From Beaufortia kweichowensis (taxonomy: Eukaryota > Chordata > Actinopteri > Cypriniformes > Gastromyzontidae): 64,000 bases of DNA. Shown here one piece after another: positions 53,401 through 64,000 of this stretch (its first letter is position 1; each line of letters begins with the position of its first letter). The notes beneath the pieces were generated by a model. The model searched no databases. It was not told the origin of the DNA and saw only the letters and a list, made by a program, of their open reading frames with translations. The stretch covers positions 2,960,001 to 3,024,000 of the forward strand of contig CM032806.1 of the NCBI GenBank assembly GCA_019155185.1, read 5' to 3'. The translations under genes were made by a program, and so were the position numbers.

Positions 53401-54301
53401 AAAATATAAACAGAAATTGTATTTATGACTTACATGCAACATTGTTTACAAAAATAACTTTCCAAATCCCACATATTTTTTTTAATGGAAAGAGATATTT
53501 TACAATAAATCATTTGGCAGGGCTTGTTTAAACAACTAAGAAATAAGAAATTAAACAAAACAAGAATGATTTTGAAGCACTCTTAAACTGTTTGGAAAGG
53601 ATCCAAGTTAACTTGTTATGATTTTACAGTAGCATTACACTTACACAAAAGCACTGCAAGATGTTAATACAAATGTATTTTCATATATTATGTATATAAT
53701 AACTCACACAATGATATCACCGTTAAAAAAAACAATACAAATTCTATGACCATAATAAAATACCATCACACACAATTACAAAAATCCTTTATGTAGGATG
53801 TTTTGGGCCTTATTCTAGTGGGATTTTTTTGTATTTTATTGGTTTCCATCTAACAGATTCCCAACCAACACAATACCACTAGAGACTATTATAGTAAAAA
53901 AAAAACACAATATTCATTATAACCATTAAATCTATTAGAATTTTTGTATTGGTTTGTATTTTGTTCATAAAACATGATAACCATGACCACTTAATATAAT
54001 GATCATGACATATTTTTTGTTGTTGTTATAATTGCAGTAGCCCATGACTTGATGTACATCTGATCTGACAAATGCCGTAAAACTGAGACCATGTTTAAAA
54101 TACAATCATATGCTCATGTTTGAACAGATAGAAGCATCAGATCAACGAGGTGTGATATTTAAAGAGTTTATTTCAGGTGTGATTCAGTAAAGAGACTCAC
54201 GGGTTGTTGGTGCTCATGGTGAGCAGTAAACTGCTGAGGATCCGGACATTAGAGTGCAGCCCGGCCGCTGCCATATCCCGCACATGATCGATCACGTTCA
54301 T
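50473..54301 (-). CDS. anapc7: Anaphase-promoting complex subunit 7 (TPR protein)
   Basis: APC7 is a TPR scaffold subunit of the APC/C ubiquitin ligase that degrades cyclins and securin. There are 11 exons: 54201-54301, 53206-53395, 52999-53118, 52495-52606, 52258-52411, 52051-52193, 51867-51984, 51575-51771, 51273-51497, 50739-50889 and 50473-50662. Total 1701 nt, 566 residues, against 565 for the classical human form. It starts MNVIDHVRDMAAAGLHSNVR. Consecutive TPR helices fill most of the protein (for example YSRALYLGAKAIQLNSNSVQ and AIIHFREAMRLAPCRLDCYE). The tail is acidic (DDMEGSGEEGDLEGSDSEAA), then AQWADQEQWFGMQ. One intron is GC-AG and one donor is weak; both are described separately. 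Confidence 0.97.
50916..51205. mobile_element. Tc1-like transposon remnant in an anapc7 intron
   Basis: Begins with caccaatcaaaagtttggaa, close to the terminal motif of a Tc1-type element common in fish, and later contains 'cttgacattttatcatccag' and taagttcaag-like motifs. There is no transposase frame. Family assignment rests on remembered similarity. Confidence 0.5.
51498..51574 (-). other. anapc7: 77-nt GC-AG intron in anapc7
   Basis: Exon 51575-51771 must end TAC GAA G to join G-A-CTG of the next exon (CYEGLIDCYLAS). The intron then begins gcaaga, a GC donor with otherwise good U2 consensus, and ends ttgcag. No GT in the correct phase is available nearby. Confidence 0.88.
52707..52960. 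mobile_element. Palindromic cyprinid-type MITE in an anapc7 intron
   Basis: Opens with gttcacccataaataatc and 'ttaccctcacatcattccaa', continues with cccattgacttccattgtat, and closes with gaactatcccatta. This is a very common palindromic element in carp-like fish, recognised from general knowledge; it has no coding capacity. Confidence 0.75.
53396..54200. other. First anapc7 intron
   Basis: AT-rich. The section at about 53690-54000 has repeat character (ttattctagtgggattttt, then attggtttccatctaacag) but I cannot name the family. No exon is indicated. Confidence 0.5.
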
Positions 54302-54440
54302 TTTCACTCGTTTATTGTTAAACTTCAACCTCAAACTCTAGTTTACAAACGAGCTGCGACACAGCGGAAGTAATCGCAGTGCTGAAGCAAGTCACTTGTG
54401 AGTTTTTAAAATTGCCGGAAATGACGCGCTTTCAAAATAA
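54302..54440 (-). promoter_or_regulatory. anapc7: anapc7 core promoter with ETS-type sites
   Basis: Upstream of the start codon lie two GGAA cores on the plus strand: gcggaagtaatc near 54363 and gccggaaatgacgc near 54413. The second is fused to a TGACGC element. ETS/GABPA-type sites close to the start are usual for housekeeping genes. There is no TATA box. Confidence 0.45.
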
Positions 54441-56504
54441 AAGTCGGGAAGACTTGTCAAACGAAAAGTCCCTGCTGTTTTCTAGGAGAGAAAACCTAAT
54501 AAAAACGAATTTCTGCATAATGAGGCTGACGTTTCTCTGGTTTTAAGCTTAACAGTACAAAAGTAATAGCAAAACGCCTATACATTTTTTACATTTATTT
54601 TGAGCGATTCAATATGATCGTTTTAAAATACTTCCAGCACGAGCTTCATGGGTAAAATTCGCTTAATAGAAGCAACAAGTTTTAATACTTAAAGAAAACT
54701 TGTTGTTGAAAAAGTTGAACTATTTGCATTTTGTATGTCAGCCTATAATTATTTGAGTAGTTTTGAAACTTTGGCAATAATTTCTGTTTCTCTCACGTTA
54801 GAGTCGGTTTGGATAAAAGCGTCAGAATTTATACATTTAATGGCATTAAATTAACAAAAAAATGGTGTTTTAAAGCTGGGATTATCCTGTAGCTAAAATT
54901 ATTTTATTTAGTTGGAATCATTTTTTACCTTTTGAGAAACTCAACACAATTTGTTTATTTTGTATTTAGGGATATTAGGTGTTTTGTGCAATTTACAGGT
55001 AATATTTACTAACACAATTTTAAATACAGCCAATAGTTTATAAATGCCAATAATTATAAATTTATATTAACACACAAAGTGGCAGCTTTCTTTGAATTCA
55101 GAATAACAAAAGCTGTATCCCTAACCAGAACAAATATATAATATAACCATTAAACCCAATATAGACTTATAGACATGATGATATGTATATTCTTTTAGCA
55201 GGTTTCACAGGATTATGTGTACAGATGTATAAGCAACTGTATTATTATCATGTTTAAACAGTAATGACGTGTTCTGTGGATGTGAATGAACTTCAGTCCA
55301 GTCTGCAGGTAACAGCATGTTTTCATTACAATAGACGTCACAACACATCTCTATTCGATTTAAACCGTTACCAAACGTTTTATCCCCAACCAACTTCAAA
55401 GTGCACATTTTATTATGTCTCACACAACAGAGAAAATCTCTCAGCAAATGTCCATGTAAAATCCTTTTAAAAAACAAAAGGAAAACTGCATTATATATGA
55501 AAAAGATCACATTGACACCACTACATGAACAGCTTCACGCACTTGATAACAGTGTGATGTCTCGGTCAGACAGGAGTTTGGCTATTTTGTATCGGGCTGT
55601 TGTGCAAATGTTATATTTAACTCATGAGAAAAAAATGTAAATTTACAACAAGACAAACAGTTACAACGTCCAGTTACAATTTTTGCAAAAAATGTAAATG
55701 TTAAAATCAAGTGATGAAACACAAAGCATGTTGTTTATCTACAGGCATAAATATACAAATAAATAACTTGTATGGTTTACAAAACAATGTGGGTTTCCCT
55801 GATTCATAGCGATAATTAATTGTGATTGGAAGACAACTGATTTTGCACAGACTTTAGCAATCAGTAACAGAAATGTAACAGTGACAGTTTTTGTACATTT
55901 GATGCAGATAAAATTGGCACATTCTTAGCTGAATCAAACGAGTCAATTTAACATTAACTGAAGCGTTAACATTAATAGCATTAACAGTCTAAGTGTTTAG
56001 ACTTGCAGATTATCCTGAAAGTGACATTAAGAACGACCTTTTGACCTCATCATGACCTATTATCATACACGCTTAAAGCTGCTCAATCCAGCAGCTAAAC
56101 ATACAGCATTCCCACTAAACCCAGAGTCTTTATGTGCATTTATTACATAAAAAATAAATAAATAAAAATATCAGTCTTCAAGGAACATTATGGAATTATT
56201 TTCCAGTCAAAGTCATGTATTTCCAGACTGCACCGCAAACACCTTCAATCCCACATGAACTTTCAAATGTCAAATCTTCAGTCTTTTCTCTCAGGTAGGT
56301 GTAGCTTCGCTCCAAATGTACACACACCTGCAGTGCAATTACAAAATAAAATCTAAGCATGTTATAAAAAAAAGTTTCTGTAAACCATCACAGAAATACA
56401 GTATTCTTTCCAGTCTCAAGCTGCCGTTTCAGTAACTTTCAATTTCAGTCTTGCAACTTCGTTGGGGAAAGTGTTTATACAGTTTGTTCAGATGGCCGGG
56501 CAAG
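54441..56504. other. anapc7-rapgef1 spacer and rapgef1 3'UTR
   Basis: A SINE tail (ggtttggataaaagcgtc) occurs at about 54803-54840. On the minus strand AATAAA motifs at 56139-56144 and about 55407-55412 are candidate rapgef1 polyadenylation signals. The short open frames at 55205-55640 have no recognisable product. Confidence 0.5.
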
Positions 56505-59500
56505 CTATGTCTTTTCCTCTCGTTCCGTTTTTCGTCTCGTAATGTTGCGTGGTTTGATCTTCAGAGACAGCTCCCACAAAGCCTCCTCGGCTAGATGATC
56601 GCTGAAGTCGTTGAAGAAGGAGACGATGTCTTCATTGTCTTTGAGATTATAGTGCCTGTGAAAATGAGAATTAGAAGTCACACTTTCAAATAATAAAATA
56701 CACATCGTACCTAAAATTAAATTCTTTACAAACACCACATTATGTTGTCCTTATATACTCACACTTGCTGGAAGCGTCTCATAGTGTCCAAGATGTTAAA
56801 CTGCTGCCAGCGTTTGGAAAAGTTAATTCTTCCATTAATGAGATCGGGATTCCCAAGATGCACAAAAGTTAAATCCTGGAGTATGAGACCTCTGTGTTTT
56901 ATGGAAAGCAGAAAACAGAAGTGTTACAATACACATGAATCAAAACACAAAACATGCTTTTTAAAAGCTTATCCTTACAGATACGGTATACATGGAGGTT
57001 CCACATCTGCTAAAGCTGCTCTGTACGCTCGGAAGGATGAGGAACTGTCAATTAAAGTGCAATATTCCTCCAAACCCTGTGAAGATGAAAGCAACAGTAA
57101 ACATAAGAAACACATCAGCTAAAAAGGCGATATGAAGACAGCGGCACATAGGTTTGATTTACCTCTGAAGTTTGTTTCTGCCATTCCAGTCGTCTGATGG
57201 GTGCTGAATCCAACGCTGATAATATTGCCAAGTATGAGTTGAAGTTATTGAGTTTCCGTAAGTGCTGAAACCAAAAAGACACTTTTTATACAAATCCATT
57301 GATTAAATGAGTAGATTTAGTGTGGAGAAGTACAACAAATCTATTTGGTACCTTCATAATTTTGATAAACTTCAAAAGTAGTTTTTCTCGATCCTGAGCT
57401 TTTTCTTGTTGGATTATTATTGATCGAACCCTTAAAATTAAAACAACAATATTAGACTTTGCACATTATTTGCATTAATTAAAACGTTTGGGAGTCAAAT
57501 CTTTATACCAGTATGACATGTTGTTGAAGTGCTCTGTGAACTGGGTGAGATTGGGACTCTTTTCCTCGTTCTGTTCCTTTGCCCAGAGTAAGACCTCAGG
57601 GATCTGCGGACAGACAGGAAGAATGTGTCAGAGACTCGTGAACCTCTCAGAGGTCAAGTGAAAGATGATGAATGACAGGAAACGGTCAGCACCTCTATTT
57701 TATAAAACAGCTCAGCATCCAGAAGCGTGAGCTGGTCTGCAATCTCATGACTGCGGAAGTCATGCAGTGTGCCGGGCCTGAAAAAAAAAATCATTATTAG
57801 TATCAAGTCATTCCACACTATCATCAAACATTTACACACAAATGTTTTTTAAAAACTGTTCCTTAATTTAGATGGTTTGGCAGTAAATGTCAGATGAGGG
57901 TTACCTGGCAGCGACCCCTCGCGCAGCCAGTGTTTTCAGAGAGTTAGTGTACTGCAGTAATTTCTTCTGCTGAACTTTCTCCAGAATGTTTTTGCGCAAA
58001 ACCCGAGCCAGCGTGAGCTCCCCGTTACGCAACAGACGAAGCACAAGGTCCATAAGCTGCTTCAGGATGTCTTCAGTGAGCTCCACCAAACTGATGATAC
58101 CAAACACAAAACCGCAAATGTTTCATGAGCACAAACGAAACTTGTTAAATTAACTTTTCTGTAAAATCTTTTACGCTAAACCGATGAAAGTGCGTACGCT
58201 TACACATCACAGAATTAGGAGTTACAATTTATAAAAAGAAATGTAATTCTTTTTCTACAATTAAATACAATATAATTGTATAATGTGTCCCCAGCAATGT
58301 GTGGTTTTAATGTATATAAGTTAAGTCCCAGGTTGGATTCCTAACTCACCAAAGCTCATCCACGACTCGTACCAGCAGGAAGAAAGTGTTTTTACTAACA
58401 CGCTGTTTGGCACTGTCAGAGCTGTGAGAAAATTTTTCATATGTGTGCAGAGTTAAGGACAATAAGACAACGTTTTTTAGGAATGTAAACTGTAAAAGCT
58501 GCCCGTTCCTGTCCAGAGAAAGGATATCTGTAGCAAAGCTTTTTAATCAGCTCCTCTGGGGTTAGAAACGTTCTGTATGTGGTCAGGAAAGCCTCACAAT
58601 ACAAAACTCGATCTACAAAAGAGAACACAGTTCTTATTCATTTAACACACTTGTCGGCTTTAAAAACAAAGTAAATGACCCGTCCCACACACTGGGAATG
58701 GATTATTCTTACCTTTGCGATCTGTTTCTGTGGCATGAACTAATAAAATATCTTCTGATCCAGCTCGGACATCAGGTCCGTCATCATTCTGAAAGAGATT
58801 TTCATTGTTAAAACTGAATCTCCAGCTATACATTTTTGGTGTTATTTGGAGGATTTACAAAAACGTATAAGCCGTTTCACGTAAACAACATGTGTATAAC
58901 AGCTCGATTATGTAGTCGAATATGACCATGTATGTTGAGAAATCCTCTCTGCAGTGGCTTTGAATCACAGGCAGATGGCAGAGAGAGCTTGTTTCAAGAT
59001 ATTAACTCCCAAAAATAAAACATAACAGCTGCTATCTTACTCAAATTAACTAAACAATACATTTTTAAATCCGGTTACCTCTTGTTTTAGTGTTATGCGA
59101 GACATGATCTCATCATGATCTAACAGCGTGAGCTCGTCTACCTCCTCTGAACTCATCTCAGAATCCACACACTTCTGCTTCCACCTGTGGAAGTGACAAG
59201 TTGCCAACAACAAATTAACATAATTTTGATTTTACATTAAATAATCATGAGTTCAAACAAAGCAGCATTACCCCTCTCTGTCAGCCGGGTCTTTGTCGTG
59301 TTCTGAAGACGAGTCCTGCAGCGAATCCTCAGGACCGCAGGAAGAGTCCTAGCATTCACAAAAAAACAAAACAAACCATGGGAATCATTATAAATGTCTT
59401 GAAATCTCGCTGTCACTGCCAGGACTGTCATTCAAGCATGAGCAGAACAGGACAACTGGCTTTTACATCCATGATGCTGGAGATGAAGGGAAGAAGGCAA

Positions 59501-62500
59501 TGTTTTTTGCTTTGCACTTAACATTCAACACATATTGATCCATTCCTAATCAACTTTAGAAAGCAGAAATGATTATTAAATGTGAGGTTAGGTGTATTAT
59601 TAGGGTAAGCACAATGTATTATTAGACAAAATATACTTGGATACATATGCACACATACATATATACACATATTTTGGACACAAAATCCAAAATATAGCAT
59701 TGCAATGATTCATTATTGACATATAATCTGTTATTCATATATGACCCAATTTCATACATGAATACAGAATATCTGAAAGAAAAAAAATCTATGTGGGTTT
59801 TGCAGATTTAAATTTGACATTGCAACATCCAATTGGTACGTAGCTGTATGTAAACATGGAATGACCTACATTTGAATCAACATGAGGTTTCATAATTACT
59901 GCAGAAAAACCATTGCTGAGTGGTTTTATTTTTATAAAGCTCACAATGGCCAATCAACATTTCCTCCTTTCAGTTCTCACATTCACACAGAGAATCATGA
60001 TCTTGCAAAAAGCGGGTTTTATTCGGTTTTCTTTGTCCAGAAAAGCAAACATGTCTTAAGAGAAGACCTCTAAAATCGTGTACTAACCAGCAAAAACAAA
60101 ATTTGACAAATGTCACAGATACTCAAAACAGACCAAAAGCAGATGATTGTGCCTGGTGAGGATACTTCATGCAGTATGGCATGTAGAATTTCTTGGCGGC
60201 AGGTGTCTCAAGTTCACCAGTAATTATTTGCATGATGCAAAGCAAAGCATTACAGACAACAAAAGCGCATCACAGGAGGACAGAAACAAGAGACTGACAC
60301 CAAACCATCAGCCGCAGACGTGTTGTTACTCACTCCATTGGAGAAAGTCACATCTCCATTGGCTTGGTTGGATGAATACAGATTGACGTATTCACCCTCG
60401 CCACTTTCATCGCTGATGCTCTACAGGAAAGAAGAGGAAGCACAGCAAAAGCATTGGAAGGCATCAGAAGGTAAATGTTTGCTGGATCACCACGGTAAAG
60501 ACACCACCCCCAAACATAACAAAGAATTGTGATTCAAACTACTAGTTACAACAATCCAGACACGTCACACTTATGTATTAATCACTTTCCCAAAAAGAGT
60601 CATTGCACATTCGCCAGTAATTGTGTATTTCGTCAGACGGCACGGCTCAGCAGACATAACATCATAACAGGTAGGAGGTGATCCGGACGGGTCCCTGCGG
60701 GGTGATCTATGTCAACCTGAGATTCTCAAAAGGTCAAAGCGACAGGATCCCTGTGTGTTACACGCCTGTGAGTCTTTAGATCGGTGTGAAACAGGATTTC
60801 CCTCAACAGTGATGTTTAATTGAGGCTGTAAACTATTTGTGCCTCCAGGTTATACAGCGTTTGTGATTCACGCGCATTCCCGCAGTCGCTCGCACATGCC
60901 TACACAAAGTCAATAATTAGACAATCAGCAGAGTTTGAATGACCTTCCTACTTCTTCAAAGCAGGATGTCAAGATGGATTTGAAATGTAAAGAATCACTA
61001 TCACAATGCAAGGGAATGTAGGGAAACACTGTATTTATAAAAACTGTGACCCAAAGTCATTTTTTGCGATTTAACACTCTCTATTTAAAGAACAATTAAC
61101 CTTGAAAATATAACCTTGATATGTTTAACACCGAGTAAGGTCATGTTAGGAAGCTAACTTCTGGTATTTTGGAGCAAAACAATAAAATGTTCAATCAATT
61201 TCAGTATCTAAAATCATTCATTTCAGTATTATAAATTGAAACTTGAGTACTGTATCTCAAATTCTGTCATATAATCACATCCAGCAGTAAACACACATTT
61301 TTATGGCTATGACTATTTTTCAAATTTTTCTAATCTAATAAATAGATTTTGAAACTTTAGCCTGAATTTTACAGACAGGGTCACAAATAACAAACTCTTT
61401 TCAAACTATTTAATGTTCAGACTCGAACTTTGGTATATCGTAACTAGTTGCCGTATGATATTTTGTTACACATGGCTCGTAACTAGTAAAGACGCACAAG
61501 AACATATTTTAATGTACAATATTTCAAATTCAGTAAACAAACTCAAGATATTAAACATTTTCTCACATACACGCCTAACACTTTGCTTCTGGAGACGCTG
61601 TAGTCATGTGGATTACTGTAATAATGGCTTTTATATGGATGTGGGAGTTTTTTGGACTTCAACATGTTGAGTCCTGTGTGACTATATAAGCACTTTTATA
61701 AAACGTTTTGTGTGCACATAAATAAAGAAAGTCATATACATCTGGGAAGGCAAAAGGGTGGGTATGTGGATACATTTCTTAAACATCAGCATTCTGGGCT
61801 TTTAAAAGATATTAAAGATAGACAAAAGTGCTTTTTGAGTTGAAAAAAGAGAAAGTGAGAAACTGAAACACATTAGTCAGCGAGAAGCAGCCGGGACTCA
61901 CCGTGGGGGCAGGCAGTGAACCCTGGCGATTCAGAGAGGAGTTAGATGCAGACAGGCTGAGAGCAGGTTCTGTCTCACCGGGACCCGGCCCGGAAACACA
62001 CTGCTGAAGGTGACATGAGATAGACGAGGAAGAGGAAGAGGAAGGAGAGGCGGAGTGTGAGGAGGCCTGAGAGGAAAGAGAGAAGCGCAGAGAGGAAGTG
62101 AAAAAGACGGAGGTTATGCTGAGTGTAGATTATTGAGCAAATGTTTGCTGAATGGAGGACAGATCTTAAGAGTAGACGTCATATTTCATTTGTTTGTGAC
62201 AGTTAGACACTATAACATTTTTGGCTTTATTCAATTTTAATTAAATATGACGTCTACTCAGAGGAAAGTCTAAAGCAGCGTCACATGTAATTTGTCTTGA
62301 GATGAAGAGATTTCTACTTTTTGACCTGTAACTGCACTAGACTAAAACTACCCTGGGAACAAACAAGGAAATGAACAAGATGCTAAATAAAACCAATGAC
62401 AAGACAGGCATGTTATTTAGCTATCAACATAAATCCTGAACTTGGATCTTTAAGAAACACACCTCTGTAAATCCTTCCGCTTGGTCACAGATGAAAACAA

Positions 62501-63261
62501 AAAATAGAAATCATATCAAATGAAATGAAAGTCAACATAAGTCAAAACAAAAAGAAGGAGCAAAAACAGTGCAAGACATGGAAGGAGCCACTTCATCAAT
62601 CAAAGCAAGCTATCTATAGAAATGTTCCTGCTTACTGTCCACAATGATAAAAAAACGGTCAATAAATAAACAAGTGTGAAGGTATTGGATTTTGTAAGTT
62701 ATAATAAATTCTTTGCTCGTTGCTGAAAAGTCAGCGGAGCCATTAACGTGAAGGATCTTAACTTGAAACCTAGATAGCGAGACAGCAGTCTTAATTAAAT
62801 AAATATGAGATGACACATATTCAGACAACATAATAAAAGAGTGAATGATGTAAGACTCTAAAACCAATAACAATAACCAGCACAATATGACACTGATCGC
62901 TGAGGGCAACAGCTTTTAATAAACACTGCGCCACAAGCAATTCAATCTATATCTGTGACTCTAACGCTATGGGAAATATAAAACCTTTCTGATTAATGCT
63001 GAATGCGTGTGGGGCGGATGATAACGAGAGAGAATGAGTGTGTGTGATATTATATAGCTCTCACCAGCTGTCTCTGTTTGGGCGGCAGCGCCGGAGGTGG
63101 GAGGGGATCGTCCCCGCTGCTGAAAGAGTCACTGAGACCGTACACTTCCTGAAAACGCTTCCTATTGCGTTGCTCATAAATGCTTTCGCTCTGCGGCGTC
63201 TGGTAGAAGACGGAAGGCAGCGGCTCAGAGTAGTCCTCCATAAACTGCATGTACTTCAGAA
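56505..63261 (-). CDS. rapgef1: Rap guanine nucleotide exchange factor 1 (C3G), C-terminal part
   Basis: C3G activates Rap1 downstream of Crk. The last 16 coding exons are present: 63065-63261, 61902-62066, 60334-60420, 59272-59348, 59079-59184, 58713-58788, 58528-58612, 58350-58442, 57905-58090, 57693-57777, 57509-57603, 57352-57430, 57163-57264, 56979-57076, 56763-56891 and 56505-56655. These give about 602 residues. The first exon shows a Crk-SH3 ligand, PPPALPPKQRQ. The RasGEF-N domain runs through LYCEAFLTTYRTFLTPEELI and RVSKNTFFLLVRVVDEL. The CDC25-type catalytic domain contains DQLTLLDAELFYKIE, FNNMSYWVRS, LNNFNSYLAILSAL, QDLTFVHLGNPDLI and NFSKRWQQFNILD. It ends KPRNITRRKTEREEKT. The intron between 58350-58442 and 58528-58612 is AT-AC. 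The 5' exons lie beyond 64000. Confidence 0.96.
58443..58527 (-). other. rapgef1: U12-type AT-AC intron in rapgef1
   Basis: On the minus strand the intron begins atatcctttc, a full match to the U12 AT-AC donor ATATCCTT. It contains tccttaac (58452-58459), matching the U12 branch site, and ends cac after a 10-nt spacing. Removing these 85 nt joins TAC AG to A TAT GAA, giving CYRYEKFSHSSDSAKQ, which aligns with human QYRYEKFSPFADTFKK. No GT-AG alternative keeps this sequence. Confidence 0.93.
59349..60333. other. rapgef1 intron without recognised content
   Basis: AT-rich sequence between exons 60334-60420 and 59272-59348. Nothing beyond weak repeats is seen; the joined exons are in frame. Confidence 0.5.
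60421..61901. other. rapgef1 intron carrying a MITE
   Basis: Between exons 61902-62066 and 60334-60420, which join in frame. Holds the element at 61045-61385. Mammalian C3G has alternatively spliced exons in the central region; I find none with convincing sites here. Confidence 0.5.
61045..61385. mobile_element. MITE bounded by TGTGACCC and GGGTCACA
   Basis: An element of about 340 bp with inverted ends tgtgaccc (61045-61052) and gggtcaca (61378-61385). Its inner motif ttcaaggttaattgttcttt (as reverse complement) recurs at 9270-9295, and its right end recurs at 9340 and 37625. It contains no coding frame. Confidence 0.7.
62067..63064. other. rapgef1 intron with an inverted repeat
   Basis: Between exons 63065-63261 and 61902-62066. 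Apart from the hairpin at 62170-62259 nothing is recognised; the 99-codon frame at 62610-62909 has no known product. Confidence 0.5.
62170..62259. repeat. Perfect 17-bp inverted repeat
   Basis: gagtagacgtcatattt at 62170-62186 is exactly complementary to 62243-62259, with a 56-nt spacer. Each arm contains a GACGTC core. Probably the ends of a very small MITE. Confidence 0.85.
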
Positions 63262-64000
63262 CTGTGAGCGATGAGGGAAAAAGAGGTCAAATTAGGCTGA
63301 CAGGTGTATAAAGCAGGTCAACAAACCCACACACAGAGATCTGACCTATTCTGCCAGCCGGAGGACTCAAAGAGAGTCAACGTTTCAACACAAATGCCAA
63401 TCAATATACAAAGATAGCTGAATTGTGTATCAATGATGTCACCATATTGGAAAGGGCAAGATGGCACTATAAACACCTACAAGTAAACAGAGGAACTGAG
63501 GTTTTCTGGATAAAAAGAAAAACAACAATTCGCAACCGATTTAAGTGCTTGACATTCGGTTCCTAATGACAAATATTATTTTGAAAATTAAAATCTAGAG
63601 ACAGAACGTTTTTGACAGAAGACTTATCTTCTGGGCGTCGTTAACTGTCACATTGGATGTTTTTCTTTCATTTCTGCTTTTGTGTGCTGAGAAAGAAAGC
63701 AGATCAAACTGTTTTAGCGTAACACCAACTCTTTAAATGCGTGTAATTCTGATTTACTTAAGTAGAAGACAACATCAACTCTATCAAGTTACTATCAAGC
63801 CACACAGTCACTGTCAGATGATGACAGGATTCAACCGCCCCCTCCTCCAAACAAGAGTCTTTCAGCACGAGCTCATTTCCTGTCGGCTTGGGCGAGGCCT
63901 CGACTGTATTCAATCAGAGATTTCTCCAACAAAGGCATTAATCCATCTGACCTCACTCTATATCTGACATCACCGTTTCCCCACCCCTGCCCGCTACTGA
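63262..64000. other. 5' intron of rapgef1 (window edge)
   Basis: Upstream of the first rapgef1 exon in view, whose two-base phase start shows that a further coding exon exists beyond the window. No exon is visible in these 739 nt. Confidence 0.6.

Noticed and set aside
58437..58628. A continuous minus-strand frame ending PFSGQERAAFTVYIPKK
   Set aside because: This is read-through of the AT-AC intron; homology with human C3G shows the residues after YRY should be EKFS, supplied by the next exon.

Overview
This is a vertebrate nuclear window, almost certainly from a teleost fish and probably a cyprinid. The evidence is intron-rich genes with GT-AG junctions, exon-by-exon identity to vertebrate proteins, AT-rich introns, long GA/CT microsatellites, tRNA-derived SINE copies, and palindromic MITE families whose arms resemble those common in cyprinid genomes. 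There are no bacterial, viral or CRISPR-type features. Species and paralogue (a/b) assignments are not possible from sequence alone.

Layout: (1) fnbp1, minus strand, 16 coding exons from 18120 down to 4784, an F-BAR/HR1/SH3 membrane-bending adaptor. (2) ift81, plus strand, 18 coding exons from 19195 to 30360, a ciliary IFT-B core subunit; it is head-to-head with fnbp1 across about 1.1 kb. (3) atp2a2 (SERCA2), plus strand, 20 coding exons from 32539 to 47398, with an alternative SERCA2a-type terminal exon predicted at 48976. (4) anapc7, minus strand, 11 coding exons from 54301 down to 50473, a TPR subunit of the anaphase-promoting complex; it converges tail-to-tail on atp2a2. (5) rapgef1 (C3G), minus strand, the last 16 coding exons from 63261 down to 56505; its 5' part lies beyond the window. 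I rebuilt every splice junction by hand and the reading frame closes across all five models: 619, 676, 1043, 566 and about 602 residues (the last partial).

The genes do not form a pathway. ift81-atp2a2-anapc7 is the block found on human 12q24.11, in the same order and orientation, while fnbp1 and rapgef1 on either side both have human orthologues on 9q34. The window therefore records a linkage of 9q34-like and 12q24-like material.

The most notable observations are: an 85-nt U12-type AT-AC intron in the RasGEF-N region of rapgef1; an internal donor plus distal acceptor in atp2a2 that would yield a four-residue SERCA2a-like tail; a frameshifted duplicate of an exon start inside an atp2a2 intron, next to a T-rich block that recurs in a second intron of the same gene; loss of the KDDKPV phospholamban-contact segment in SERCA2; a GC-AG intron and a competing-donor arrangement in anapc7; and a near-perfect 32-bp-arm hairpin beside a 15-nt microexon in fnbp1. 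No wholly new biological system was found.
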